Assembly: GCF_006152145.1 (NCBI RefSeq)
Contig: NZ_VDFV01000008.1
Location: forward strand, 1 to 64,000
Direction: 5' to 3'
Source of the DNA: Rubellimicrobium roseum
Lineage (GTDB): Bacteria; Pseudomonadota; Alphaproteobacteria; Rhodobacterales; Rhodobacteraceae
Length of the DNA stretch: 64,000 nt
Shown here in pieces: positions 36,950 through 44,718 of this stretch. Numbering within the stretch: the stretch's first letter is position 1; the number at the start of each line of letters is the position of its first letter. Made by a program: the position numbers and the translations under genes. The notes beneath the pieces are model-generated. The model was not told the DNA's origin, did not search any database, and saw only the letters and a program-made list of their open reading frames with translations.

Positions 36950-37432
36950 CTACTCCGCGCCCCTCGGCCGCAGTCCCGGCAACCCCTGCACCTGCGCCGC
37001 CGCCTGGCGGATCAGGGCGAGGCCCTTGGCCGCCCGGTCGGGGATCAGCGGCATCTCGGGCGTGGCGATGCGCTCCACCCGGACGGGGGTGAGGTGCAGG
37101 ATGCGCTTGGGCCGCGCCGCGCCCGTGGCAACCAAGTGCAGCGCCGCGTCGGCGAAGCCCGCCTCGCCGGGGGCGAGCGTGCGCGCCGGCCCCTCGATGC
37201 GCCAGCCGTGGCGCCCCGTCTCGTCCAAGAAGCCCGCCACCGCCCAGGGGTTGAGCCGCAGGTTCCGCGCGGTGGCCGGCGACAGCGTGTCCGCCAGCAC
37301 CACGGCCTCGGCTCCCAGCGTGGCCCAGGCGTCCCGCGCGCCCATGTGGGGCCGTCCCCGCGCATCCGCCGTGGCGAACCAGCAGCTTCCCGCGCGGCGC
37401 AGGTCGTCCAGAACCGGATCGGTGAGTCTCAT
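36950..37432 (-). CDS. Pyridoxamine 5'-phosphate oxidase-like flavin-binding protein
   Basis: 160 residues with the split beta-barrel start PVLDDLRRAGSCWFATADARGRPHMG, LADTLSPATARNLRLNPWAV and the strand GWRIEGPART. The family binds FMN or F420 and includes many proteins of unknown substrate. It is too short and different to be PdxH itself. No operon partners in the same direction within 40 bases except tsaC 45 bases upstream. Confidence 0.75.
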   Translation of the reverse strand: MRLTDPVLDDLRRAGSCWFATADARGRPHMGARDAWATLGAEAVVLADTLSPATARNLRLNPWAVAGFLDETGRHGWRIEGPARTLAPGEAGFADAALHLVATGAARPKRILHLTPVRVERIATPEMPLIPDRAAKGLALIRQAAAQVQGLPGLRPRGAE

Positions 37433-37477
37433 GACCGTTTCCCTCCCGGCACGGAATGATGCCCTAGGGGAAACGGT

Positions 37478-38455
37478 TCAGGCAAGCCCCTCATGCCGCG
37501 GCGCGGCGGCGCGGCGCAGGCGGTCGTTGATCGCCTGTCCCAGCCCTGTCTCGGGGATGGGCGCCACCGCGATTCGGTCCGCCCCCATCGCATCCAGCCG
37601 GTGCAGGCAGCCGAAGAGGTTCGCCGCCGCCTCCTGCAGGTCGCCCGAGGCCGAGAGGGTCAGCTCCCCTGCGACCGCCCCGAAACCCAGCATCACCTCA
37701 CCCGGCTCGGGCGCCAGGGCGTTCAGCCGCACGGCGCCCTGCGGCGCGTAGTGCGAGGCCATCTGCCCCGGCGCCGCGACCCGTGCGGGATCAGTGTCCC
37801 ACGCGATCCGCTGCCCCAGCGCCTCCTCCAGCGCCTCGACCGGCAGGCCGCCCGCGCGCAGGAGGCGCGGCGCGGGGTCGAGCGCCAGGATCGTCGACTC
37901 CACGCCCACCGGGCAGGGCCCGCCGTCCAGCACTGCCGCGATGCGCCCCGACAGCCCCGCCATCACATGATCGGCCGTCGTGGGCGACACCCGCCCCGAA
38001 GGGTTGGCCGAGGGCGCGGCCAAGGGCCGCCCAACCTCGCGCAGGAGATGCCGGGCCAGGGGATGCGCCGGGGCCCGCAGCGCCACCGTGGGCAGCCCCG
38101 CCTGCACGAGCGGCGAGATCCCCGCCTCTTCCCGTGCCCGCAGCACCAGCGTGAGAGGCCCCGGCCAGAAGGCCGTCATCAGGTCGGCCGCCCGGTCCGG
38201 CACCTCGGCGATCCGTGCCGCGGCCTCGGCGTCCGGCACATGGACGATAAGCGGGTTGAACGACGGCCGTCCCTTGGCGGCGTAGATCCCCGCCACCGCC
38301 CGCCCGTCGCCCGCATCGGCCCCCAGCCCATAGACCGTCTCGGTCGGGAAGGCGACCAGGCGGCCCTCCCGCAGCAGCCGCGCGGCCGCGCGCAGCCCCC
38401 CAGCGTCGGGGGGCAGCCGTTGCGTCGTAACGTCCTGCGGGGGCGTGGCGGTCAT
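37478..38455 (-). CDS. tsaC: L-threonylcarbamoyladenylate synthase (Sua5/TsaC)
   Basis: Makes threonylcarbamoyl-AMP for t6A37 modification of tRNA. 325 residues: the YrdC domain with RLVAFPTETVYGLGADA, GRPSFNPLIVHV, FWPGPLTLVLRA and LAAPSANPSGRVSPTTADHV, and a C-terminal Sua5 domain (about 210-320, with MASHYAPQGAVRL). I use the ATG at 38455; the frame is open to 38506. Divergent from the acyl-CoA dehydrogenase gene. Confidence 0.95.
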   Translation of the reverse strand: MTATPPQDVTTQRLPPDAGGLRAAARLLREGRLVAFPTETVYGLGADAGDGRAVAGIYAAKGRPSFNPLIVHVPDAEAAARIAEVPDRAADLMTAFWPGPLTLVLRAREEAGISPLVQAGLPTVALRAPAHPLARHLLREVGRPLAAPSANPSGRVSPTTADHVMAGLSGRIAAVLDGGPCPVGVESTILALDPAPRLLRAGGLPVEALEEALGQRIAWDTDPARVAAPGQMASHYAPQGAVRLNALAPEPGEVMLGFGAVAGELTLSASGDLQEAAANLFGCLHRLDAMGADRIAVAPIPETGLGQAINDRLRRAAAPRHEGLA

Positions 38456-38538
38456 GACGTGGCGTTCCGTTTTGAGGCCGTTTCCTGCCCCTCTAGGCTC
38501 GGTCATGCGCCTTGCCTAGCCCGGTCCGAGGTCCATTC

Positions 38539-40236
38539 ATGCCCTACCGCTCGCCCCTGTCCGAGCTGCGCTTCCATCTCGACCATGTCGCGGGCGTCCA
38601 GCGGCTCGGCCAGACAGCCCGCTTCGCCGAGGCCACGCCCGACACCGTGGAGGCGGTCCTCACCGAGGCCGCGCGGCTCTGCGACGACGTGCTGGCGCCC
38701 CTCAACCGCGCGGGCGACCTTCACCCGGCGCGGCTGGAGAACGGCGTGGTCCGCACCAGCCCCGGCTTTGATGCGGGCTATCGCGCCATAGCAGACGGCG
38801 GCTGGATCGGGCTCGCGGCCGATCCCCGCTGGGGGGGCGCGGGGCTGCCGCTCACGCTCGCGACCGCCGTGAACGACATGATGTCGGGGGCCTGCCTTGC
38901 GCTGCAACTGAACCCGCTGATGACGCAGGGCCAGATCGAGGCGCTCCAGCACCACGCCTCCCCCGATCTCCAGGCCCTCTACCTGCCCAGGCTCGTCTCG
39001 GGCGAATGGTCCGGCACCATGAACCTCACCGAGGCGCAGGCGGGCTCGGACGTGGGCGCCCTGCGCGCGCGCGCCGAGCCTCTGGGCGACGGCACCTACG
39101 CCATCACCGGCGAGAAGATCTACATCACCTGGGCCGACAACGACTTCACCGGCAACGTCGTCCACATGGTGCTGGCGCGCCTGCCCGACGGGGCGCCCGG
39201 CACCAAGGGGATCTCGCTCTTCCTCGTGCCGAAGTTCCTGCCCGACGGGCAGGGCCGCCCCGGCGAGCGCAACGCGCTGCGCCCCCTCAAGCTGGAGCAC
39301 AAGCTCGGCCTCCACGGCTCGCCCACCGCCGTCATGGCCTACGAGGGCGCAAAGGGCTGGCTGGTCGGCCCCCCGCATGGCGGGATGGCGGCCATGTTCA
39401 CCATGATGAACAACGCCCGCCTCGGCGTGGGGGTGCAGGGCATCGGCGTGGCCGAGGCCGCCTTCCAGCAGGCGCTCGACTGGGCCACCACGCGCAGGCA
39501 GGGCCGGACCGACGGCTCGGGCGCCATCGTGGAGCATGCCGACGTGCGCCGGATGCTCGCCCATATGAAGGCCGACACCTTCGCCGCCCGCGCCATCGCG
39601 CTCGACTGCGCGGTCGCGCTCGACATGGCCCAGGCCACCGGGGATGCCCAGTGGGCCGCCCGCGCCGCGTTCCTCACGCCCATCGCCAAGGCCTTCGGCA
39701 CCGACGTGGGACACGAGGTCGCAGACCTCGGCATCCAGGTGCACGGCGGCATGGGCTTCATCGAGGAGACAGGGGCCGCCCAGTTTGCCCGCGACGTGCG
39801 CGTGACCCGCATCTACGAAGGGACGAACGGCATCCAGGCGCTCGACCTCGTGGGCCGCAAGCTGTCCGACGGAGGCGAGGCCGCGCACCGCCTGATCGAC
39901 GAGATCGAGAAGACCGCCTCCGAGGCCCGCCTGTCGCATCCCGCGCTGGCCGAGCCGCTCTGGCAGGCCGCCGAATCCCTGCGGGAAGCCACCGACGGGC
40001 TCCTGACGCGGCCCGGCGACCGCGCCGCTGGCGCCACGGCCTACCTGCGCGCCTTCGCCCGCATCCTCGGCGCCCGTGCCCACCTGCGAGCCGCCATGGC
40101 CGGCGACGGGGGGCGCGCGCGGCTGGCCGCCTTCTACATCCGCCGCCTCCTGCCCGAGCACGCGAGCCTTCTGACCGAGGTGCGCGACGGGGCCGAGGGC
40201 GTCCTTGCCGTCACGCCCACCGATCTCTCGGCGTGA
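38539..40236 (+). CDS. Acyl-CoA dehydrogenase, DmdC-like
   Basis: Flavoprotein of 565 residues. It has the standard three acyl-CoA dehydrogenase domains with MNLTEAQAGSDVGALRARAE (FAD contact) and DVRVTRIYEGTNGIQALDLVG (which carries the catalytic Glu), plus the C-terminal AcdA_C extension. The sequence layout, including the start YRSPLSELRFHLDHVAGV and MMNNARLGVGVQGIGVAEAA, resembles DmdC, the methylmercaptopropionyl-CoA dehydrogenase of marine Rhodobacterales, but many paralogues share it. No other dmd genes are in the window. GAGG precedes the start at 38539. Confidence 0.9.
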   Translation: MPYRSPLSELRFHLDHVAGVQRLGQTARFAEATPDTVEAVLTEAARLCDDVLAPLNRAGDLHPARLENGVVRTSPGFDAGYRAIADGGWIGLAADPRWGGAGLPLTLATAVNDMMSGACLALQLNPLMTQGQIEALQHHASPDLQALYLPRLVSGEWSGTMNLTEAQAGSDVGALRARAEPLGDGTYAITGEKIYITWADNDFTGNVVHMVLARLPDGAPGTKGISLFLVPKFLPDGQGRPGERNALRPLKLEHKLGLHGSPTAVMAYEGAKGWLVGPPHGGMAAMFTMMNNARLGVGVQGIGVAEAAFQQALDWATTRRQGRTDGSGAIVEHADVRRMLAHMKADTFAARAIALDCAVALDMAQATGDAQWAARAAFLTPIAKAFGTDVGHEVADLGIQVHGGMGFIEETGAAQFARDVRVTRIYEGTNGIQALDLVGRKLSDGGEAAHRLIDEIEKTASEARLSHPALAEPLWQAAESLREATDGLLTRPGDRAAGATAYLRAFARILGARAHLRAAMAGDGGRARLAAFYIRRLLPEHASLLTEVRDGAEGVLAVTPTDLSA

Positions 40237-40302
40237 CGGGGGCGTGACAGCGCCCGGGGGATCGTCTATCCCCCCTCCCGACCGTTTCCGAAGGATCCCG
40301 CC

Positions 40303-40518
40303 ATGGCCCAGCACAGCCATTCGCCCAAGGACGAGGGCGCCCTCGCCCGCGAGACCCTGGCGCACACCACCAAGGCCCACGTCACCGCAACCCACGAGCC
40401 CGGCACCATGGACATCACCGCCCAGCAGCAGACCTTCGTCGGCTTCATGCGCTTCGCCACGCGCATGACCATGGTCATCATCGTCCTCCTGGTCCTCCTG
40501 GCGCTCATCAACGCCTGA
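40303..40518 (+). CDS. aa3-type cytochrome c oxidase subunit IV
   Basis: 71-residue, single-span protein. The cytoplasmic N-terminus contains the conserved HEPGTMDITAQQQTFVGFMR stretch, followed by one membrane helix (MTMVIIVLLVLLALINA). This matches the short COX4_pro_2 subunit found with aa3 oxidase in Rhodobacterales and relatives. It overlaps the next gene by TGATG. AAGGATCC precedes the ATG. Confidence 0.9.
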   Translation: MAQHSHSPKDEGALARETLAHTTKAHVTATHEPGTMDITAQQQTFVGFMRFATRMTMVIIVLLVLLALINA

Positions 40519-41096
40519 TGCGGCGGCGCGCCCTCCTCGCCGGGCTCGGCTGCGCCGCGCTCGCGGGCTGCGGCAGCGATGCGCAATCCGTCTGGGCCCC
40601 CGACGACGCCGTGGCGCTCGCGCGCTACCGTGCGCCCGGGTCCACCTACCTCGCCCTCGTCACCGTGCGGAACGAAGGCGATGGCCAGGGCGCGCATTCC
40701 GCGCTCCTTGTCTCGGCCAGCGAAAGGGTTCTCTTCGATCCCTACGGCGGCTGGACCGATCCCTACGTGCCCGAGCGCAACGACGTGCTTCACGGCTTCT
40801 CGCCGGCGGTCGAGGAGCGCTACCTGAGCTACCAGGCCAAGGACGGCTACTACTACGTCCGTCAGGAGATCGCCGTCTCCCCCGAGGTGGCCGAGCAGGC
40901 GCTCGCGCTCGCCAAGGGCTACGGCCCCGTGGGCATGGCCATGTGCACGCGCGCCGTCTCGGACGTCCTGCGCCAGTTGCCGGGCTTCGAAGCGATCCGC
41001 CACACGTGGCTGCCCGAGAGCCTGTCGAACCAGTTCGCCCGCCTGCCCGGCGTCACCACGACCGAGCGGCACGGCCCCCCGCCCGAGGGCGCCTAG
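40518..41096 (+). CDS. Lipoprotein-like protein of unknown function
   Basis: 192 residues. The start RRRALLAGLGCAALAGCGSD has a lipobox with Cys18 after LAG. The mature part contains LVTVRNEGDGQGAHSALLVS and ERVLFDPYGGWTDP, and an MAMCTRAVSDVLRQLPGFE stretch. Conserved His/Asp/Cys residues could suggest a DUF4105-like papain-fold protein (His-Ser-Ala, then Cys), but the evidence is weak. Translationally coupled to the oxidase subunit IV gene. Its stop and the azlD stop share CTAG. Confidence 0.6.
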   Translation: MRRRALLAGLGCAALAGCGSDAQSVWAPDDAVALARYRAPGSTYLALVTVRNEGDGQGAHSALLVSASERVLFDPYGGWTDPYVPERNDVLHGFSPAVEERYLSYQAKDGYYYVRQEIAVSPEVAEQALALAKGYGPVGMAMCTRAVSDVLRQLPGFEAIRHTWLPESLSNQFARLPGVTTTERHGPPPEGA

Positions 41097-41413
41097 AGCA
41101 GCGCGAGCCCCGCGTAGAGCACCCCGGCCCCCGCCGCCATCGCGCCCAGCACGCTGCGCGTCCAGACGCCCGCGGCCACCGTGGCGATTCCGGCCAGGAG
41201 CCGCGCGGGCTCCGTCTCGCCCCCCGTCGCGGGCGGCCAGAGCACCAGTGGCGCCACCAGCCCCGGCAGCACCGCAACGCCCGTGTAGCGCAGGTGGCGC
41301 AGCACCCATTCCGGCAGTTGCCGCCGCCCGATGAGCCCGAGGAAGCTGAAGCGGATCAGGAAGGTGCCCACGCCCAGCGCCAGGATCACGCCCCAGACGG
41401 CCGCGCCGCTCAT
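41093..41413 (-). CDS. azlD: AzlD-family branched-chain amino-acid exporter subunit
   Basis: 106-residue protein with four hydrophobic helices. It starts SGAAVWGVILALGVGTFLIR, then LPEWVLRHLRYTGVAVLPGL. AzlD works with AzlC to export leucine-like amino acids or their analogues (established for the family). The ATG at 41413 overlaps the azlC stop (ATGA). Confidence 0.92.
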   Translation of the reverse strand: MSGAAVWGVILALGVGTFLIRFSFLGLIGRRQLPEWVLRHLRYTGVAVLPGLVAPLVLWPPATGGETEPARLLAGIATVAAGVWTRSVLGAMAAGAGVLYAGLALL

Positions 41414-42129
41414 GCCCGCCCCCTCCTCGCCAGCCGCCGCTCGACCTCGGCCCCCACCGCCATCGCCGCCACCGCCGCGACCAGGAGCCCCAGGGAATAG
41501 GGTACCCAGGCGAGAAGGAGCGCCCCGGCGACCGAGGTCAGGGCCGCCGCCACCTGCGGCAGGGTCCTCAGCCCCGGCGCGACCATGGCGAGGAAGCAGA
41601 TCGGCGCCGCGAAGTCGAGCGCGAGCCAAGGGGGGATCGTCGCCCCCAGCACCGAGCCCAGCGCCGTCACGATCAGCCACAGCACGACCGCCGGCCCCGC
41701 CGTCCCGGCGAAATAGGCCAGCCGATCGCCCAAGGACCAGCCCGGATGGCGCGGATAGGCCGCCGCCGCGCAGGCATAGGTCGAATCGAAGAGCGCATAG
41801 GACGCCAGCGCCCGTTGCCAGAGCGGCGCCGCGCCCAGGTGCGGGGCCAGCGCCGCCGAGTACATCGCCATGCGCAGGTTGACCGCCAGCGCCGTCAGCA
41901 CCACCACCAGAGCAGGCGCCCCGTCGTGGATCAGGCTGACGGCGGTGAACTGCGACGCCCCCGCGATCACGCCGATGGAAAAGCCCATCGCCGCGCCCAG
42001 CCCCAGCCCCGCCTCGTTCGCGGCCACCCCGAAGAGGAGCCCGAAGGGCATCAGCGCCGCCAGGAAGGGCAGCCCGTCGCGCAGGCCCTGCACGAGCGGA
42101 GAGGGGGAACGGGACAGGGCGACGGTCAT
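41410..42129 (-). CDS. azlC: AzlC-family branched-chain amino-acid exporter
   Basis: 239 residues with about six to seven membrane helices. Family blocks are FLAALMPFGLLFGVAANEAG, GFSIGVIAGASQFTAVSLI, VNLRMAMYSAALAPHLG and LFDSTYACAAAAYP. It probably acts with AzlD in the same operon. No regulator such as Lrp is encoded beside it. Confidence 0.93.
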   Translation of the reverse strand: MTVALSRSPSPLVQGLRDGLPFLAALMPFGLLFGVAANEAGLGLGAAMGFSIGVIAGASQFTAVSLIHDGAPALVVVLTALAVNLRMAMYSAALAPHLGAAPLWQRALASYALFDSTYACAAAAYPRHPGWSLGDRLAYFAGTAGPAVVLWLIVTALGSVLGATIPPWLALDFAAPICFLAMVAPGLRTLPQVAAALTSVAGALLLAWVPYSLGLLVAAVAAMAVGAEVERRLARRGRA

Positions 42130-42173
42130 GGCGCGCCTGCCCTAGCCCCGGCACGCGAAGGTGGCAACCGTCC

Positions 42174-43127
42174 TCAGACGGTCCCGAGCAGCCAGGCCAC
42201 GTAGGCGGCATAGGCCAGGAGGAAGGCGCTGCCCTCCCAGCGCCGCAGCCGCCAGCCCGTGCGCAGGAACAGCATCAGCACCGCCGTCGTGCCCACCAGC
42301 ACCCAGATGTCGAAGCGCGCAATCTCGGGCGGGACGGGGATCGGATGAACGAGGGCGGTGATCCCCAGGATGCCCAGGACGTTGTAGATGTTCGATCCGA
42401 TGATGTTGCCCAGCGCCACGTCGGAATGCCCGCGCAGGGCGGCGATCACGCAGGCCACCAGTTCGGGCAGCGAGGTGCCCACCGCCACGACCGTGAGCCC
42501 GATCACCGTGTCGCTGATACCCCATCCCTGCGCCAGCACGATGGCGCTGGACACCAGCATCCGCGCGCCCACGATGGTGATCACGACGCCCAGGAGGGCC
42601 AGCCCCACCGACAGCAGCACCGAGGACGGCCCCTGGGGCGCGTCGGCGGCGATGTGCTCGTGCATCTCGGCCTCGGCGTCCGGGTTGGCGCTCTCGCTCC
42701 GGTAGGCCCAGAGGATATAGCCCGCAAGCGCCGCCAGCAGCACCGCACCCACCCAACGGTCGAGCTGCCCGAACAGCACGGCCGCGACGCAGATCACGGT
42801 CGAGCCCACCAGCGCGAGCCCGTCGCGCCAGAAGGCCTCGGGCGTGACCGGCAGGTGCCGGATCAACGTCGTGGCTCCCAGGATCAACAAGATGTTGGCG
42901 GTGTTGGACCCCACAACGTTGCCCACCGCGATGCCCGGCGCGCCCTCGAAGGCCGCGAAGAGGCTGGTGATCAGCTCGGGCGTCGAAGTGCCGAAGCCCA
43001 CGAGAGTGAGCCCGATCAGGAGAGGCGACACGCCAAGGCTGCGCGCCGCGCCGACGGCGCCCCGCACGAGGATCTCTCCACCTCCCGCCAGCAGCAGGAG
43101 CCCGACCAGCAGAAGCAGCAACGTCAT
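42174..43127 (-). CDS. Calcium/sodium antiporter (CaCA family)
   Basis: Ten-helix antiporter of 317 residues with two inverted repeats. The first alpha repeat has VGFGTSTPELITSLFAAFEG and GNVVGSNTANILLILG; the second has VAVGTSLPELVACVIAAL and GNIIGSNIYNVLGILG. The GTS-TPE and GNVVGSN motifs hold the ion-binding Glu and Asn/Ser residues. An acidic loop between the halves (ESANPDAEAEMHEHIAAD) is short. YrbG-like. Divergent from the PPC-repeat gene. Confidence 0.93.
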   Translation of the reverse strand: MTLLLLLVGLLLLAGGGEILVRGAVGAARSLGVSPLLIGLTLVGFGTSTPELITSLFAAFEGAPGIAVGNVVGSNTANILLILGATTLIRHLPVTPEAFWRDGLALVGSTVICVAAVLFGQLDRWVGAVLLAALAGYILWAYRSESANPDAEAEMHEHIAADAPQGPSSVLLSVGLALLGVVITIVGARMLVSSAIVLAQGWGISDTVIGLTVVAVGTSLPELVACVIAALRGHSDVALGNIIGSNIYNVLGILGITALVHPIPVPPEIARFDIWVLVGTTAVLMLFLRTGWRLRRWEGSAFLLAYAAYVAWLLGTV

Positions 43128-43369
43128 CCCGCACGGTCCTTGTCAGCCTGAGGCAATGATGCCCGTCGCCGGGGCCCTGTCCAGAGGGAGCGGACCGATC
43201 GCCCGGCCTCCGTAGCTTCGTTCACGGATCTGACGGGTCTCTGCCCGGCCGACAGGCGGCCTCCGTCCCCGGTCCGGTTTTCCCGACCCGCCGCACTTGC
43301 CGCTGGCGTCCCCCTTCCCCTTGCTCATAGGTTCGGCGCCAGGACAGGCCGAAGGGGAGGGAACATCCG

Positions 43370-44686
43370 ATGACGACCAGGACCGCGCGGCTCGCCGCCG
43401 CCGCCGCGCTCGCTCTGGGCGGGGCCCTGCCGGCCGCGGCGCAGGATCAGGCGCTGGCCGCGGACGCCACCTTCTGCGGCGGGTTGTCCGCCAACGGCCA
43501 GTGGCTGGGCGGAACCGAGTCCGCCTCGGACCTCGCCGCCGCCAACGCCCATCTGGAGCAGATGGCGCTCGTCCTCCAGAACAACGAATACGTGGGCCTC
43601 TTCTCGCTTTCGGCCCCCGCCGCCGTCCGGCTCGAGGCGCAGGGCCGCGGCTCGGGCGACCCGGCCATCGACCTGTATGACGAGGGTGGGGCCGTGGTCC
43701 TGTCCGACGACGATTCGGGCGGCGACGGCGCGGCCCGGGCCGAGACGGAGTTGCAGCCCGGCCGCTACTGCCTCGCCATGCGCAGCTACGACGGCTCGCC
43801 CATGACCGGCTTCGTCCGCGTGGGCCGGACCGAGCACGAGGCGCTGACCACCGGTGCCGACACGCCCGCCGCGCCGCCCACCGATCCGGCGATGCCGCCC
43901 GCCGAGGACCCGGACGCCACGGGCCTGGACGCGGCTTGCGACCCGGCCACGCTGTCCACCTTCCTGGGCGAGGGCGAGCCGCTCGACCGGCTCCTGGCGA
44001 ACGGCCCCGTCACCGCCACGGCCACAGCCAACGAGGTGCCTTTCTGGGGCTTCCGGCTGGAAACGCCCGCAGCCCTGTCGATCACCGCCGAGAACCCCGA
44101 CGCGGACCCCTCGATCACCATCACCGACGAGTTCGGCGGCTATCTGGCGGACAACGACGACTGGGACGGGCTCAACTCGCGCATCGACCTGTCGGCGCCG
44201 CTCCAGCCGGGCAGCTACTGCCTCCAGGTCAATGCGCTCGCGGACACGGCGCAGCCCATCACCGTCACCGTCGCCCCCTTCGACGTGCAGGCCGCCCAGA
44301 TCGGCCTGTACGAGCGCGGCGAGGCCTCGCCCCCGCTCGACGGCTCCTATCCGGTGACGGCGCTGGGCCCCGTCGACGGCCGGCTCCGGCAGGACGTGCG
44401 CACCGACGACACCGCCGCCTGGCTGTCCTTCGAGGTCGGCCAGCCCGGCCTGATCGTGATCGAGGCCGTCACCAACAACCTGGGCGACCCCTCGCTCGTG
44501 CTCTTCGACGAGGTGGGCCGCCAGATCGCCTTCAACGACGACAACGGCGGCTCCTACGACGCGCTGGTGGCCGCGCGCGTCATGCCCGGGACCTATCTCG
44601 TGGGGGTGCGGCAGTTCGGCGACGGCGCGCAGGCGCTCACGCGGATGCTGCTGGAACTCTACGTCCCCACCCAGCCCGCGCCCTGA
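43370..44686 (+). CDS. Secreted protein with three PPC-like beta-sandwich repeats
   Basis: 438 residues with a signal peptide (LAAAAALALGGALPAAAQD). Three repeated units contain DPAIDLYDEGGAVVLSDDDS (about 97), DPSITITDEFGGYLADNDDW (about 246) and DPSLVLFDEVGRQIAFNDDN (about 382). These are pre-peptidase C-terminal (PPC)-like domains, each with an Asp cluster likely to bind calcium, and with LQPGRYCLAM or LQPGSYCLQV strands. A Pro/Asp/Ala linker separates units one and two. No catalytic domain is present. Periplasmic or secreted; function unknown. Confidence 0.75.
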   Translation: MTTRTARLAAAAALALGGALPAAAQDQALAADATFCGGLSANGQWLGGTESASDLAAANAHLEQMALVLQNNEYVGLFSLSAPAAVRLEAQGRGSGDPAIDLYDEGGAVVLSDDDSGGDGAARAETELQPGRYCLAMRSYDGSPMTGFVRVGRTEHEALTTGADTPAAPPTDPAMPPAEDPDATGLDAACDPATLSTFLGEGEPLDRLLANGPVTATATANEVPFWGFRLETPAALSITAENPDADPSITITDEFGGYLADNDDWDGLNSRIDLSAPLQPGSYCLQVNALADTAQPITVTVAPFDVQAAQIGLYERGEASPPLDGSYPVTALGPVDGRLRQDVRTDDTAAWLSFEVGQPGLIVIEAVTNNLGDPSLVLFDEVGRQIAFNDDNGGSYDALVAARVMPGTYLVGVRQFGDGAQALTRMLLELYVPTQPAP

Positions 44687-44692
44687 CCTCCG

Positions 44693-44718
44693 GCGCGGCC
44701 CCGCACGGAGGGCCGCGC
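44693..44718. terminator. Bidirectional terminator between convergent genes
   Basis: A perfect 8-bp inverted repeat GCGCGGCC/GGCCGCGC with a 10-base loop sits in the 30 bases between the PPC-protein gene and the caspase-like gene, which are convergent. Confidence 0.55.

Noticed and set aside
38503..40395. A 630-codon minus-strand frame opposite the acyl-CoA dehydrogenase gene
   Set aside because: Shadow of the dehydrogenase; the plus strand has strong family motifs and the minus frame none.
43143..43328. A 61-codon minus-strand frame in the divergent region before the PPC-protein gene
   Set aside because: No ribosome-binding site, low-complexity Gly/Lys/Arg composition and it would occupy both promoters.
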